Assembly: GCA_963971405.1 (NCBI GenBank)
Contig: OZ020486.1
Location: 19,429,419 to 19,493,418, forward strand
DNA from: Psococerastis gibbosa
Lineage: Eukaryota > Arthropoda > Insecta > Psocodea > Psocidae
DNA: 64,000 nt
Reading direction: 5' to 3'
Part shown: piece after piece, positions 35,886 to 47,964 of the stretch
How the letters are laid out: each line of letters opens with the position of its first letter
Numbering within the stretch: position 1 is the stretch's first letter
The notes under the pieces: model-generated
Database searches by the model: none
What the model was told of the DNA's origin: nothing
The model's input: only the letters and a program-made list of their open reading frames with translations
Program-made: the position numbers and the translations under genes

Positions 35886-36687
35886 CCGAATAGGTCTGTA
35901 AGATTACTTCATTGCATAAAGGCAATGCTTTATTCAATATATTGCAGTATTATATAGTATGATATATAATGCTGACTTTAAACTGACTTTGGTTGAAAAG
36001 GTAACCTCCACTAATTTCGGCTGTTAGCTCGCATTCACCGGCCCCATCATGTCACACGGTTCGCTTTGTTCATATTTGCAAAGAAGTAGCCTACAATGGG
36101 ATATGTACAGTAGGTACTATACTACAGTCCACATCTTGATCGACGCAAGTTATGATAAAACAATAACCAGTTAGGCACAGAATCGTACAGGAATAGAACG
36201 CAACACTGTCTAATGTCATTAGAATATGAAATCTAACTGAATGAACATTGGAGTCTACGTTATCGTACAAAATCCAAGAACGGGATGTATAACTTGCCTG
36301 TAGTAAAAGCTGCGTGAAAGTTAAAAATAAACTGCATTTTCAATAAAAGAAGGAGAATTATGGATCCTCAGGATAATGAATTATTAAAAAGGGACTGATA
36401 AGCGTAATATAGCCTTTGTACCGGCACCCTTTACTAAAACGCTTTGATGTGGTCTACCCCATGTGGACAAAAGTTGTCTTCTGCTTTAGCCTCACTTTCA
36501 CCATTGACCCCTTATAAAAGATAACATTACAAACAATTAGCGTATTAGCGCAACCAGCGAATGTGGGCGAACAGTCAGTGATGAGTTTAAATATTCATGT
36601 TCCTGCTATTAAAGTACACAAAGACGATGCAACTTAGTGGGATGCGTTCTATCAAATATAGTCTTTCATAATTAAGACATCTTTCGT
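35886..36687. other. Spacer, nothing recognised
   Basis: No repeat structure or coding-like frame noted. Confidence 0.4.
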
Positions 36688-36803
36688 GAGAGTATAAGAA
36701 CGCAATGATCCACAGTAAAATAATTATTAATATATAATTATTAAATAATATTAAATATAATATTAATAATTATTTTACTGTGGATCATTGCGTTCTTACT
36801 CTC
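36688..36803. repeat. Long perfect-type hairpin, arms about 45 bp
   Basis: AAGAACGCAATGATCCACAG and TAAAATAATTATTAATAT on the left (36688-36733) are mirrored at 36760-36803, around an AT-only loop. The pairing continues outward weakly (GACATCTT / AAGATGTT). It could be a small foldback element or a hairpin RNA source; neither is proven. Confidence 0.6.
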
Positions 36804-37389
36804 CTCTAAGATGTTCCCCACGAAGTCACGAAGGAAACTCCCACAAGAAATCATAACTTAATTGAGGAAACTGCAAAAATTTATTAACCAACTTGTCTTC
36901 GTCAATTCTGATCGCTGATTGGATGGAGAAATTCAGCTGACCATGTTTGATAAAAAATTGTTAAAATAATTTAATTTTTTTTCTTTTCTTCAATTTTTAG
37001 AAAATGCTACGTACTATATGCATAATAATATAATTTTGTTATTGAAATTGTTATTGAAATATTGTTATTGAAATTGTGCTGCTCATTAGTCCTCCTGTTA
37101 CACATGTATGTAATACGTCACTCCCCTAATGCTCAACCGAATGGTTCTATTAGGGGAAGCCCACTGTTCAATAAGTATATGCCGTATACAATCCATCCAT
37201 ACTTATTATAACTAAATTGTGGGATATAGAATTTAGAGTTTTATTTTGTTTTTTTATGATTTTTTATGATGTTTAATTGAATTGATTGTCAACGAACACC
37301 TTCCCCCATACGATTATTATTGCCAGTCCTAATTTTTATTGTGTTTGAAGCGTCACCAATTAATGGAAAATATTAAGACTCATATTTCT
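36804..37389. other. Spacer, nothing recognised
   Basis: A short direct repeat TTGTTATTGAAAT occurs near 37037-37075. Confidence 0.4.
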
Positions 37390-37510
37390 GAGCAACCTCT
37401 TCAGTCGCCTCACTAAATAACTTATAAAGTAGGTACTTGTGTTGGGTTACGACACGCCTCCGATTGCATGGTGCGTAGAGACTTGCACAATCACGCTACC
37501 ACCATGCTGA
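37390..37510 (-). mobile_element. tRNA-derived SINE, family 2, partial
   Basis: Minus-strand GTGCAAGTCTCTACGCACC and ATGCAATCGGAGGCGTGTCG match the full copies at 37854 and 62871; head and tail are missing. Confidence 0.6.
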
Positions 37511-37853
37511 TATGCTGATTGAAGAAGTGATAAAACGACTGCATGGCCGGTCTACCTATGTATCTGCTGCTGTTAAGATTGACTGGAGTCCATCGAGTCA
37601 ACATCACCAGTCACCATAGAAGATGACTGCCAAAGTTCAAACTTGATGGCGAAACGTTTCATTCTTCTTTAAGTTGGGCGTATATAGTAGTTTTCAAACT
37701 ACTGTAATTTTTCCTAGTTATGACTATTGTAGAAGTAGGTAGTTAAACTCATATTTAACCCCCAAATTTCCAGTAAATTTTACATTTACATGGCATTAGG
37801 TGGTAACAAAAACTAACTAATTTACTAGAAAGATTCGCATAAAACTGTGCCTG
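37511..37853. other. Spacer with a Penelope/ribozyme-like motif
   Basis: 37619-37660 reads GAAGATGACTGCC, a stem AAGTTCAAACTT, GATGGCGAAACG. The spaced GAAGATG..GGCGAAACG pattern with a stem between resembles that at 61552-61590. Confidence 0.35.
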
Positions 37854-38028
37854 TTTTTTTTTTTTTAAATAAAAGGTTAATTGTATGCAAAAAAATTAAT
37901 GAATGCATCCGATTGCCCTCTTCAGTCGCCTCTATAGGTTAGTACCTGTGTTGAGTTACGATTCGTCTCCGATCGCATGGCGTGTAGAGACTCGCACAAG
38001 TACAAGCACGCTACCATCTTGCCATCAA
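37854..38028 (-). mobile_element. tRNA-derived SINE, family 2
   Basis: On the minus strand: GATGGCAAGATGGTAGCGTG (A-box-like), GTGCGAGTCTCTACACGCC (B-box-like), CGATCGGAGACG, GAGGCGACTGAAGAGGGC, then AACCTTTTATTTAAAAAA tail. Five copies in the window. Confidence 0.72.
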
Positions 38029-38354
38029 AGTTGTTATTATAATCGAAAACTTACCCTAATACCATAGCCGCTCTCCCGCATCTACTCCTTCTTGTGAGTT
38101 CTCCCCAAATTACCTGGGAAGGCTGAAGCCGTTGCTAGTTCAAAGTCGCTATTACAAGTCTATTATCGCTTCAGGGAGCCTCCCCATCAGTAGTCTAAAA
38201 ACCTGAAACTAGGGCTCTGATTGGATAATAATGACGCACAATTGTGACAGTTGGCCACAGGTATACACTGGTACACACGTGTATTACCATTAGAGTTTAG
38301 ACCTAGCTGTCAAGAGGGAATCATTATTACGCCATTGAGGAAATTTATTGTCAG
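38029..38354. other. Spacer, nothing recognised
   Basis: No terminal repeats; slightly GC-richer than its neighbours. Confidence 0.35.
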
Positions 38355-39211
38355 CACAACCGACCTTTTTGCTTTCCAATTTATACGTAGTAGGCCTATA
38401 TGGAAAGCTTTGTGATGGTCGAAATTTTCGATTCCGAGATTTCAACGGATTTGCACGTTTTGAGGTCCCAGGAACCCAAAAAAGTGGTTTTTACGAAATG
38501 TCTGTCTGTCTGTCGCTCTGTCTGTCTGTCTGTTCATCGATTTCCGGGCAAACTACTCTGTCGATTTCGATGAAATTTGGCATGTATGGTGACAAAAAAC
38601 CTCGGGACATTTTTTTTATTTTGGGCCAACTCAATTTTGGGGGGTTTTATTCTCAAAAACTCTAAAAAACGTCTAAAAAAATTATTTCTCCAAAACGGCG
38701 CCAACGATTGATTTCTTTTACATTCACATATGTTATAGTCGTTATTAATATTGGCAAAATGCAGGGGGTCGCTTGCCCCTTGATAGTTTGCTGCTGGGGG
38801 TAAAAAAATAAAAATAACTCAATTTTCATGAAAAATGACTAAAAAATAATTTTTCTGCGAAACCTTTCTATCGATGATTTCTACCTTCAGGCATGTTTTA
38901 GGAATTAAATTGAGTAACGAAACCGGATAGGTTGCTTTCCCAAAAAACTATTTGGTTTTGTGCAAAAAATTATTCGCGCTCAAATGCATTGCGTGTCCTG
39001 CCAATATTGCTGTGTGATAATGTGTTGGTCTGACCTATCTAGAATTTATCTCACCTCCAGTGACGTCAGGTGGACAATCCCCCCCCCCCCCCCCCCAAGA
39101 TATCGGAAATCTAACCATAGGAAAATTATTTACCATGAAAAATTATTCATTTTCTCTATCTACTAATGTTGATAAATTGGAAAGCATGTTCGAGTAAACT
39201 CGGACCGGTTC
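38355..39211 (+). repeat. 850-bp repeat with GTCT microsatellite, copy A
   Basis: Starts TTTTTGCTTTCCAATTTATA and ends TAAATTGGAAAGCATGTTCG then AGTAAACTCGGACCGGTT, so its ends are mirror images. Inside are TTTTGAGGTCCCAGGAACCC, a GTCT run at 38496-38531, ATCGATTTCCGGGCAAACTA, and TGAAATTTGGCATGTATGG. The opposite-orientation copy is at 43790-44650. Not coding; superfamily unknown. Confidence 0.72.
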
Positions 39212-39948
39212 TTTTATATTGAATACGTTTGCCGGTGAAACCAGTTTTTGTAGCTTATGTTCGACTGAATATTTGAGTGTGTATATTAGGACCATTTGGA
39301 TGGGTTTACACGTCAATTGTATTCTTCAATTTTTTCTAAGCTACATTTAACTTCCCACATCTTTTTTTTTCAAAATGTTGATGAGGTACTTAAATGAATT
39401 ATTCTACCCTACAGCCTATACCCTTGCATCATACGAATAGCTTTTAAAATGACCAAAAAGGGCTACGACGAAAAGGAGATTCATGTTGTTTAGGCATAAA
39501 TACAGCTTCTATGTTGAAAGAACATACTGGTAATGGAAATGAGTAGGCTAACTACATAATAAGTGGCATACATTGACGAATTGGTTAGAATTACTCCAGT
39601 TAGCCTTCCAATATGCAAATAAAAATAAAAATCAGAATCTTAGTCAAATTGTAGGTGTAAATGCTGTATTAGCCCACAATTTCTTTATTTATAATCCTCT
39701 CAATATTATATAAATTCCCTGGCCACCGACTAATTCTCTTCATCCTGTATTAATAATTTTTAAATACAGATATCCAATCATTAAAGGAAATACATTAATT
39801 AAATAAGTTGAAGTATAAGGTAAAATCATTTACCTCCTAAAACTCGTGCTTTATTTAGCCTAAATCTATATTATATTTTGTATGTGCGTCGGATTATTTA
39901 TGGAATAATAAAGGATTCTCAATATATTCGATGCATCTGGGTTTTTTG
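39212..39948. other. Spacer, nothing recognised
   Basis: AT-rich, no repeat identified. Confidence 0.4.
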
Positions 39949-39952
39949 TTAA

Positions 39953-40498
39953 GAGGAAATGCTACGTAAACAATTGGCACCCCAAAATTAAATACTTCTC
40001 ATTTTTTATTTCATTAACTCAGCAAGTTATAGAAAATTTGGCTCATTTAAGTTGTAGAAGACTACTTCGTGCACCATATTATTATTTTTATTTAAAAAAA
40101 AAAGATTATTAGCATACAAATAATTCAATGAATGTATCCGAATAACCTCTTCAGTAGCCTCTGTAGGTAATACCTGTGTTGAGTTAAGACAGGTCAACGA
40201 TCGCATGTTGTGTAGAGACTCGCACAAGTACGAACAAGCTACCACTATGCCATCCAAGTCCTTATCCTACCTTATTAAATCGGTATTTTTACTTTTCGGT
40301 TTTGTAGTTTTTCCAAAAATTAATCCTCACTCATGGTGTTTATGAGAGAACTAAGGTACCTAAAATTTAATATTTCCCATTATACATGATGCATGAAGTA
40401 GTCTTCTATAACTTACAGCCAAATCTTTAATGACTTCTTTGTAAATAAAAACAACAAATTTTGGGGTGCTTATTTTCTACGTCATACTCTATGTCTTC
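39953..40498. mobile_element. TTAA-flanked foldback element, copy 2, split by a SINE
   Basis: TTAA at 39949-39952 and 40499-40502; tips GAGGAAATGCTACGT and mirrored GAAGACATAGAG. Arms share GCACCCCAAAATT and AGTTGTAGAAGACTACTTCG with copy 1. A family-2 SINE sits in the middle of the left-hand half of the loop. Confidence 0.72.
40080..40258 (-). mobile_element. tRNA-derived SINE, family 2, inside a foldback element
   Basis: Minus-strand GGATGGCATAGTGGTAGCTT has a perfect A box (TGGCATAGTGG); GTGCGAGTCTCTACACAAC follows, then GAGGCTACTGAAGAGG and an AATCTTTTTTTTTTAAATAA-type tail. Confidence 0.75.
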
Positions 40499-40508
40499 TT
40501 AAGAATTT

Positions 40509-40692
40509 ATTTTATTAGGCCTATATCTTTATATTATTATTATATATTACACATGTATATTAATTCAAAGAAGATAATAGCAGAACAACAATCAATTGAA
40601 TGCTTTTTAGGCATATATCTTTATATTTTATATTATATACTTGTATATTAATTCAAAGAAGATAACATAAAAACAACAATTAATTGAATGCT
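40509..40692 (+). repeat. Tandem duplication, unit about 95 bp
   Basis: TTAGGC..TATATCTTTATATT, GTATATTAATTCAAAGAAG, ATAA and AACAATYAATTGAATGCT occur twice in a row. The first copy overlaps the right flank of the TTAA element. Confidence 0.7.
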
Positions 40693-41139
40693 CACAAGTG
40701 CCCAATTTCAGTTCAGATGTGGGCCATTTCAATTTTTAATGCAGCCCATCTCAAGAAGTCCAGGCCCAGGTGGATTCAACAGACAAGGTCATTCACTTGA
40801 GGAATTCCAAAATAGAAAAGGGTTTCCAGCATTTGAATATGGAATTCGAGGCATTCAAGTCTCCAAAAAGCTCTGCATTTTTCCACCTCTGTCATCGCAC
40901 TTCATTATTTATAATGACCTTAGACAACTGTTTAATAATGCGTCCTTGGAATTCCATACAACCTCTATCTCTTTTCCCCAGCAACCCAGTGCATAGTTTT
41001 CGGACGGATTATGAAATATTTTCTATCCAACCTCCAACAAAACATTTTTACTGTTGTATATGTGACTCAATGGCTAAATTCTTCGCCCTTTCTTTTACAA
41101 AATTGTTTCAGCATTTGTCCCGTATATGCGTCTTTGTAA
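40693..41139. other. Spacer, nothing recognised
   Basis: Two overlapping plus-strand frames of about 100-140 codons lack any recognisable motif; not called. Confidence 0.35.
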
Positions 41140-41320
41140 GGCAGCTTTTCCACTTGTCAATATTCCGTCATTTGTGCATCAATAATTGATGAGATTTTTG
41201 TTTTACTCTATGTCATTGTCCAATTTAACGTCCACATGTTAAAATTGATCAATGATCATAGAGTAAAATCACGCTTTGCAAACAATAACGAACTAAAATT
41301 AAACAATGGCGTCAATTTAA
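41140..41320. mobile_element. GGCG-type foldback relative, partial
   Basis: TAA then GGCAGCTTTTCCACTTGTCAA; continues TATTCCGTCA, AATTGATGAGATTTTTGTTT, TGATCAATGATCATAG and AATGGCGTC, matching the complement of 20390-20573. The other end is absent. Confidence 0.55.
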
Positions 41321-42350
41321 TTAAAAAAAAAAAACACTGCCGTGAAAGTCGAAGGGCTATGCAGGCAATATAAAAAAAATTGTAACAAACAATGGAAACT
41401 TCCATAGCTGTCTTAGTATTACAATATATTATGCTGATACTGTAACCTGCATAAATATTGTGCATAATATAGACATAACTGCACATTTTGATGATGCGTC
41501 AGCTTGTATATATTCAAGTAAAAAGCTTATCATAAAGCCCATCTTAGCTTCTAATTTTATAAAATTGCCCGACTTTTTGAACCCCAGGGCTAGCATTATA
41601 ATATTGAATTTTCAAACTTGCGTTATTAGGGATTTTCGTGCTTAATATCGTACCTATAAATTAAATTTAAAAAAATGGCAGAAAAGTTCATTCATACCCC
41701 CACTTAGAGTGTTCGATTCCCTCAGGAGTAAAGTGAACAGGGCGTAATGAGTGTTTCATTGAAACCACAGGGGGAGTCGCTCTCTCCCTAGCTCTCCTTT
41801 GCCCCTCCCCACTTTATTCCCCCCACTTTATTCCCCTTGTCCTCATACACCTCTCCGATTATTTTCATTCACACCGAAGCACCAACCTCTTAGAAATAAG
41901 CAATTTTTCGAAGTCACCCTACGGCAGTTTACAGCATTATTTTTCTAAAAATACTTAAAATGTCAGTTGAATGTGCGATTGGATCGGAAGGTATTTCTTG
42001 AAAGTTTAATACTGAATTTAGGCACAACACGCCGGGCAAAATGAGATTACTAGAGCGTTAAGAAAGGAGGATTGGAAATAATTTTAGGTGGGTTCCATAA
42101 AATCAGTCAATGAATCGTATTTGCCCCATTTGTGGAGTTTCAGCTCATTTTATTACAGATGCGCGGGGGACCGCGAATGCTCCGTTTTGCAAATTTTTCC
42201 ATTTCCGAGTTTCATTTCGCAGAAATACATTACGGGAGTCCTTACGTTAACTGAATGCCAGTAAAAGGCAGCATTTCAAAAGCTGGTGGGTGTAATTATG
42301 TGTTAAAAAAGGTGGCGGAGGCTAAAATATCTAATGAAATGTGGACTTCG
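41321..42350. other. Spacer, partly GC-richer
   Basis: 42060-42310 is unusually complex sequence for the region, without an open frame; it could be worth a conservation check. 41760-41850 is pyrimidine-rich with CCCCACTTTATTCC twice. Confidence 0.35.
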
Positions 42351-42536
42351 CTTCGGTGGCTAGGTGTTAGCGTGCTTGTACTAGTGCGAGTCTCTACACA
42401 CCTTGCGATCGGAGACGTGTCGTAACTCGACACAAGTACCTATTAGGTTACTTAGTGAGGGCATTGAAGAGGTTAATTGGATACATTCATTGTTTGTTTG
42501 TTTTTAAAACCTTTTTTTTAAAAAAAAAAAAAAAAA
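42351..42536 (+). mobile_element. tRNA-derived SINE, family 2
   Basis: CGGTGGCTAGGTGTTAGCGTG head, GTGCGAGTCTCTACACACC, GCGATCGGAGACGTGTCG, GGCATTGAAGAGG, and an A run of about 16 at the 3' end, followed by a G run. Confidence 0.72.
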
Positions 42537-43789
42537 GGGGGGGGGGGATTCAATGTGAATGATTTTAATACATCGAACGTGTTTTGACTGCCCATCTGTT
42601 TAAAATTATTAAATTAAAATTTTCTATGATTGTTGGAATTCATTTTTATTTCTATAATGACATGACAACCACCTTTTTTGGGAATTCACTCCCTAAACCT
42701 AATCCAGGATGGGTTATGGGTTTGTCACTCGCCACATATGTATATTTCAAAGCCAGTAAGTAACAATGGAAACTTCATTCAATCAATTTGAGAGCATAAT
42801 CTCTAGAATAGTAAATACTGTATATTAATAAAAGCAAATGTTGTAGAGCGAGCTGATGTGCGACGTAACTCGTTGTGGTAAATAAATGAGATAAAAAGTT
42901 TTTCGATGAAAAATATCAATAAGGATCAAAACTTAGAGTTGGATATAGTCCAAACATCTTATCTATGAAATGCTGGCTATGATATTGTATGGTTTAAGTA
43001 CCCTTCTTGGGGTTCTGAACCCGACTTAACTCGCCTGACAATCGACATTGGCTGCGTTGTAAATTTATGTGTCTTTTTTTGTAACATTCAACAGCCGACT
43101 TTGACTAACTCATCATTTACATCACCAATTTAGGCGCAGAGAAGCCAAAGCGTACAACTGATTTTTTTTTTTTAATTTCTGAGGTTTAGTTTAGTATTTT
43201 TAATATTTTTGTTAAGCATTGAAATTTTTGCCATGGACCACTTACCTATATACTGGGTAACTTGCTATATATTGTTATTTTATTTAAAAACGGAAGTTTC
43301 CATGATGGCTTCGATTAGCTTATATTCATTAACTTTTCATCGCAATGTTCCACAAAGCAAAGGGGAGGAGAGGAATAAATAGAATAGGTTTCTGATAAAG
43401 AAGTTAGTACTGGCAATTGGAATATTGGAAAGGCGTTCACATCATTATATTCTTTTTATAAATGTTCCTTTTATTGTAATACTATATATAATGGGTACTA
43501 TACAATGCTGAAGAGAATGAATGTGCATTAGACAGTATTTGCCAGCTATTTAGATATTGGGTTCAATTCTACCGCTCTTGTTATTTCATTCAACATCTTT
43601 TTAATGGGTAAGCTTCATCAAAAGCGCAGGAAATTTCTGCATTTTAATGCCATCTTAACTTTTAAGAGCTAATTAAAGTTAGCAGTAAAAAAAACTGATA
43701 TGCTTATTAGCATTCTGACTGAGCTATAAAATAGGGAAATGCAGGTGTATCTTAAATTTTTAAGTGAAAATCCCGAAAATAAATAACAA
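42537..43789. other. Spacer, nothing recognised
   Basis: Begins with a G run (42537-42547); the remainder is AT-rich. Confidence 0.4.
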
Positions 43790-44650
43790 GAACCGGTTCG
43801 AGTTTACTCGAACATGCTTTCCAATTTATAAATCAGTAGGTATAGACATGCGTAATTTCATAGGAAATGGTTAAATTTCAGATCCCTTGAGGGGGGGGGG
43901 GTCCACCTAAATATATTAAAAACCCCTTACAACTCAAATGCATATTCTGAAACGAACAGACCAATACAATGTAAAAGCAGTAACAATGGCACATGGCACG
44001 TAATATATTGGACCGTAAATTTTACATAGTTTCTCAAAAAATAATTTTTTGCACAGAAGTAAATATTTTTTTTTGGAATGCAATCTGTCCGTTTTTGTTA
44101 CCCTATTGAACACCTAAAACATACCTGAAGGTAGAAATCACCGATAGATAGGTTCCGCAGAAAAATGATTTTTTAGTCATTTTTCATGAAAATTGAGTTT
44201 TTTTTATTTTTTTAGCCCCAGAAGCAAAATAGGGGCAAGCGACTCCCCGCATTTTATCAACATTAATAACGACTGCAATATATGTGAATTTAAAAGAAAT
44301 CGTTGGAGCCGTTTTTGAGAAATAATTTTTTTAGACGTTTTTTTGGAGTTTTTGATAATAAAACCTCCCTAAAATTGAGTTAGCCAAAAATAAAAATAAA
44401 TAGTCTTGAGGTACGATTTTTGTGAATCTACATGCAAACATTCATCAAAATCGGCCGCGTAGTTTGCCCGGAAATCGATGAACAGACAGACAGACATACA
44501 GACAGACAGAGCGATAGACAGACATTTCGACTTTTCTGGGTTCCTGGGACCTCAAAACGTGTTGAAATCTCGGAATCGAAAATTTCGACCATCACAAAGC
44601 TTTCCTTATACTACGTATAAATTGGTAAGCAAAAATGTTCAGCAGACCTA
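43790..44650 (-). repeat. 850-bp repeat with GACA microsatellite, copy B
   Basis: Inverted copy of 38355-39211: starts GAACCGGTTCGAGTTTACTC (GAACATGC follows) and ends CTACGTATAAATTGG, with GACAGACAGAC runs at 44482-44525 and GGTTCCTGGGACCTCAAAAC. The GTTCGAGTTTACTCGAAC tip folds on itself. Confidence 0.72.
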
Positions 44651-46916
44651 GCACAGAACGAAAAGAATTACTTACCCAGGGAATTATTATTTTCACAATT
44701 TAAATACTGTAATACAATTAACCCGCTCCACAGCAGACGATTGTTTTATTTTGTCATGTTGGTGCAACTAGAGCCTACAGTTCCAATTACACCTAGCGTT
44801 TGCAGGAATGAACTGCCAATTTAACTCTGTTGACAAACATTCTTTATTTAATTTTAATTTTAATCCAGTTTTATTCTTTTGAGTCAATTTAATTTCTTTG
44901 GAGGTTTATTCCCGGAAGTATTTCTTTCACCTCGTGCTATAATATGTAGGTATGCTGAGCTTATGCTGATTAGCTTAGCAATATACGAATTAATTTTCAG
45001 TCTCTACTTCCTCGGCTTGTACAGATTATAAAAAAAGTCCCTGCGACCCATAAAGGATGCGACCTAAGAACCTGCCGAAGATGCTCTTTCTTATAACTGC
45101 GACACAATTAATATTGTTGTGGTCGCCAACATTCTCGATACTGTTGCTAAAATGTTCCCCTCGTAATAAAGGCAGAAGTCAGAGTCCAGAAGATCGCAGA
45201 AAAAAAGTTCATTTTATTTGACGCAAACTTTTCAGTTCATAGTCTAGAATTTGCATCAACAAAGCCAGTTACTTCAGTCGTGCACACTTGGCAAAATGCT
45301 GTGAACACATAGACGAAGGATTTCGTGGATAATTCCTTAGTGTGATATACCCCAGGGCCCAGGGCTATTCTGTCACCTAAAGAGCTGGAATAATCTGGAG
45401 ACACGCTCTCTTACTCTGAATCTCGAGCTCTATTTCACTCCAGGCAACCACATTTTAGAAGTCGTTCTCATGTCTACAATACAGAACTGCACTCTAAACC
45501 AGTAGCAGAACTACAATACTATGGTGCGAAACAGTACAATATGAAATTAATGCACCAATTGAATTCGAATTTTGGCGGCTTGGCGCGCATTTATATAATT
45601 CACTAATGGCTAATTGACTAATCTTTGGGATCATTTCTACCATCACTGTTTTCTAGGGCCCATATGCCTTATCTTGCACCGGAGCCCACAAATTGCAGTT
45701 ACGCTACTGCTCTCAATACAGCACTCTTAACGTAAGGGAAGGGTTGCTATGCCACGTTGTGTAGTATTAGCCATTAAGTGAAGGTAGATGAATCATACAT
45801 TCCAATTCTTCGCTTCAACTACATACTGTTCCAATGTAAGTACGATTTGGGGCGAGCTTCAGCACCGAAGAGTTACTCTACCATGCAAGACCGTATACTG
45901 TAGCTATTTTCCCCAAGAAAAGAAAACGAGTTGGGGTGATCTTGTTAACATCTCAGTTAGGCTACTACTTGTACTACACTCCACAGGCTACTCTTATACT
46001 ATCAACATGGCCAATAAAGATATCATTAGAAAAGATTTTGTTAATGTGAGCATACTGTCTCTGGCACTAGCTATAAAAGACCATTCCAGAATTAGTAAAC
46101 ATCTGACAAGGGAAACAATCCGAAACATAATAATAAATTACTTCGCTAGATAACTCATAATAATAATTATAATGATTGTTCACAGCAATAATCAATTTGA
46201 ACATATGGTTATGTATCTAACTTATGGGAGATTTAAACTTTAGGCCTTATATTGTATTTCACACCGCGTATATAGTAGGTCCAATGGTAATGTTTATCTA
46301 CAGACACAATTTCAATATTTTAAAGGCAATGCAACCTTTTACAAATCACATCTAGTAACTTTCTAACACATAAAATCCAATTAATTAATTCAAACAAATG
46401 GGTATCATTGTTAGCCTAGTCAAATAGAGGTCAGCCTCGGAGTTGATCCTATGTTTTTTTTTTCAGAAATGTTCCTTATGGCATTCTGTAACTAAAAGTC
46501 AGCTGGTCTAAGAAGTAGAAATCTTCTTTAGTTTTTCAAGGTCAAAGGTCATCATAGTCCCTTTTTTTAAGTGTAACTTCATATGAGAGGCGCTTGTAAT
46601 GTGGCAGAATTATGTATTGTTATTTTTTCTGTGTGGCCCTAATTGTGAGCAAACTACTCGATGGATTTGGATGAAATTCGGCATGTTGGTTTATGACAAT
46701 CATATCTTTTCTGTGTTGGGCTAACTCAATCTTGGTGGGTTTTACTTTTATGTACTTGAAACCACCTTATTTCTCTACCTGACCCTTCAAATATATGTGA
46801 AACGGTCGGATATTTAACACCATCTTCCATGATAAAATCTGGGGGTTTGAAAATGTGACTTAACACCCTCTTCTACCGCCTTCATCAATTTCTTGAAGTA
46901 GTCTCGCTTTTATCGT
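44651..46916. other. Spacer with a decayed relative of the 850-bp repeat
   Basis: 46640-46770 (GAGCAAACTACTCGATGG, ATGAAATTCGGCATGTTGG, GGGCTAACTCAATCTTGG) resembles the core of the repeat at 38355. A plus-strand frame at 45788-46153 has no recognisable motif. Confidence 0.4.
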
Positions 46917-46924
46917 GTGGTCAC

Positions 46925-47113
46925 CAATGGCGGATCCAGGGGAGGTCAGGGGGTCATGACCCCCTTAAATGAGTAAATTCATATGATGGGCCTAGTATTT
47001 TTTTTTTTTTTTTTTTTAATTGAATAAAACTCAAATTTTCAACAACAAAAATTACTTTTTAAACTTACATACAACTTGTGACCCCCCTAATTTTTCCATT
47101 GGCTCCGCTCTTG
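46925..47113. mobile_element. hAT-type short element, 189 bp
   Basis: Ends CAATGGCGGATCCA and, mirrored, CAAGAGCGGAGCCA; perfect 8-bp duplication GTGGTCAC (46917-46924, 47114-47121). The body holds GGTCATGACCCCC, a T run and CAACTTGTGACCCCCC. Non-coding. Confidence 0.85.
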
Positions 47114-47121
47114 GTGGTCAC

Positions 47122-47964
47122 AAGCACCCACATATTTTTTCAGTACCGTACTTCCTTTCTATCGAATGATGATGATGTATAAAAGTTGAGAACATAAAAT
47201 TTTCTATTAACTGTTACACATACGATTGTGTCCATCATTATTCAAACTGGAATTACGGATGAGAATCTTCAACTTTTATCTGTATCCAACACATCGTCTG
47301 AGTGCGAAAGTAGGCTAGTTATTAAAAAAAAAATTGATGGTGTTTGACCTTGAATAACTAAAGACGCTTCGGTTCGACTTTCTTAGACCGGCAGACATAG
47401 GCTAGTTATGAAATACCGTGAGGAATATTTCTGTGAAAAAAACGCGTGATGGGATCAATGCCGAGGTTGCTGACCTCTATTTCACTGGACTATGATGGGC
47501 ACCTCTACCTTCTTGAAAAACAGGTTGATTTTTCTACGTATAGCTACTTGTATCGTGTTTTGCATTATTTTTAATTAAGGTGCAACCTCCGTTACTTCGT
47601 ATAAAGGTCTGTCACATCTTCAATAAAGTTTTTTCTTAAGATATCAAAACATTGTAATATTAATTCCATCAATGACATTTTGTAGTTAGGATGATTACCA
47701 GTATATACCTAGATAGTATGCATAGCAATAGTTTGGCACATATAGGTGTATATATATAGGTTTATGAAATTTTATCCGATGTAAAGTGTAAACTATGCAG
47801 GTCTACTGTATAGGTGGATGGGTGTGTGTAACTATGTATTTATTGTTATTTGTAACAAATTAAAAATAACATAGGTTATGTACATATTATTTTAATTTAT
47901 TACTATATTCTTCTTCCGAAGTTTCAATCTAACAATTAGCAGCGAATTAGCGAATTAGCAGCGT
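47122..47964. other. Spacer, nothing recognised
   Basis: AT-rich, with TATATATAGG runs near 47745. Confidence 0.4.

Noticed and set aside
38348-38665. 105-codon plus-strand frame with CLSLCLSVCS
   Set aside because: It is a translation of the GTCT microsatellite inside the 850-bp repeat, whose inverted copy lacks an equivalent frame.
40688-41189. Two overlapping plus-strand frames above 100 codons
   Set aside because: They overlap in different frames, have no motif, and run into a transposon remnant.
45788-46153. 121-codon plus-strand frame
   Set aside because: No domain, no homology recognised, composition like other chance frames here.
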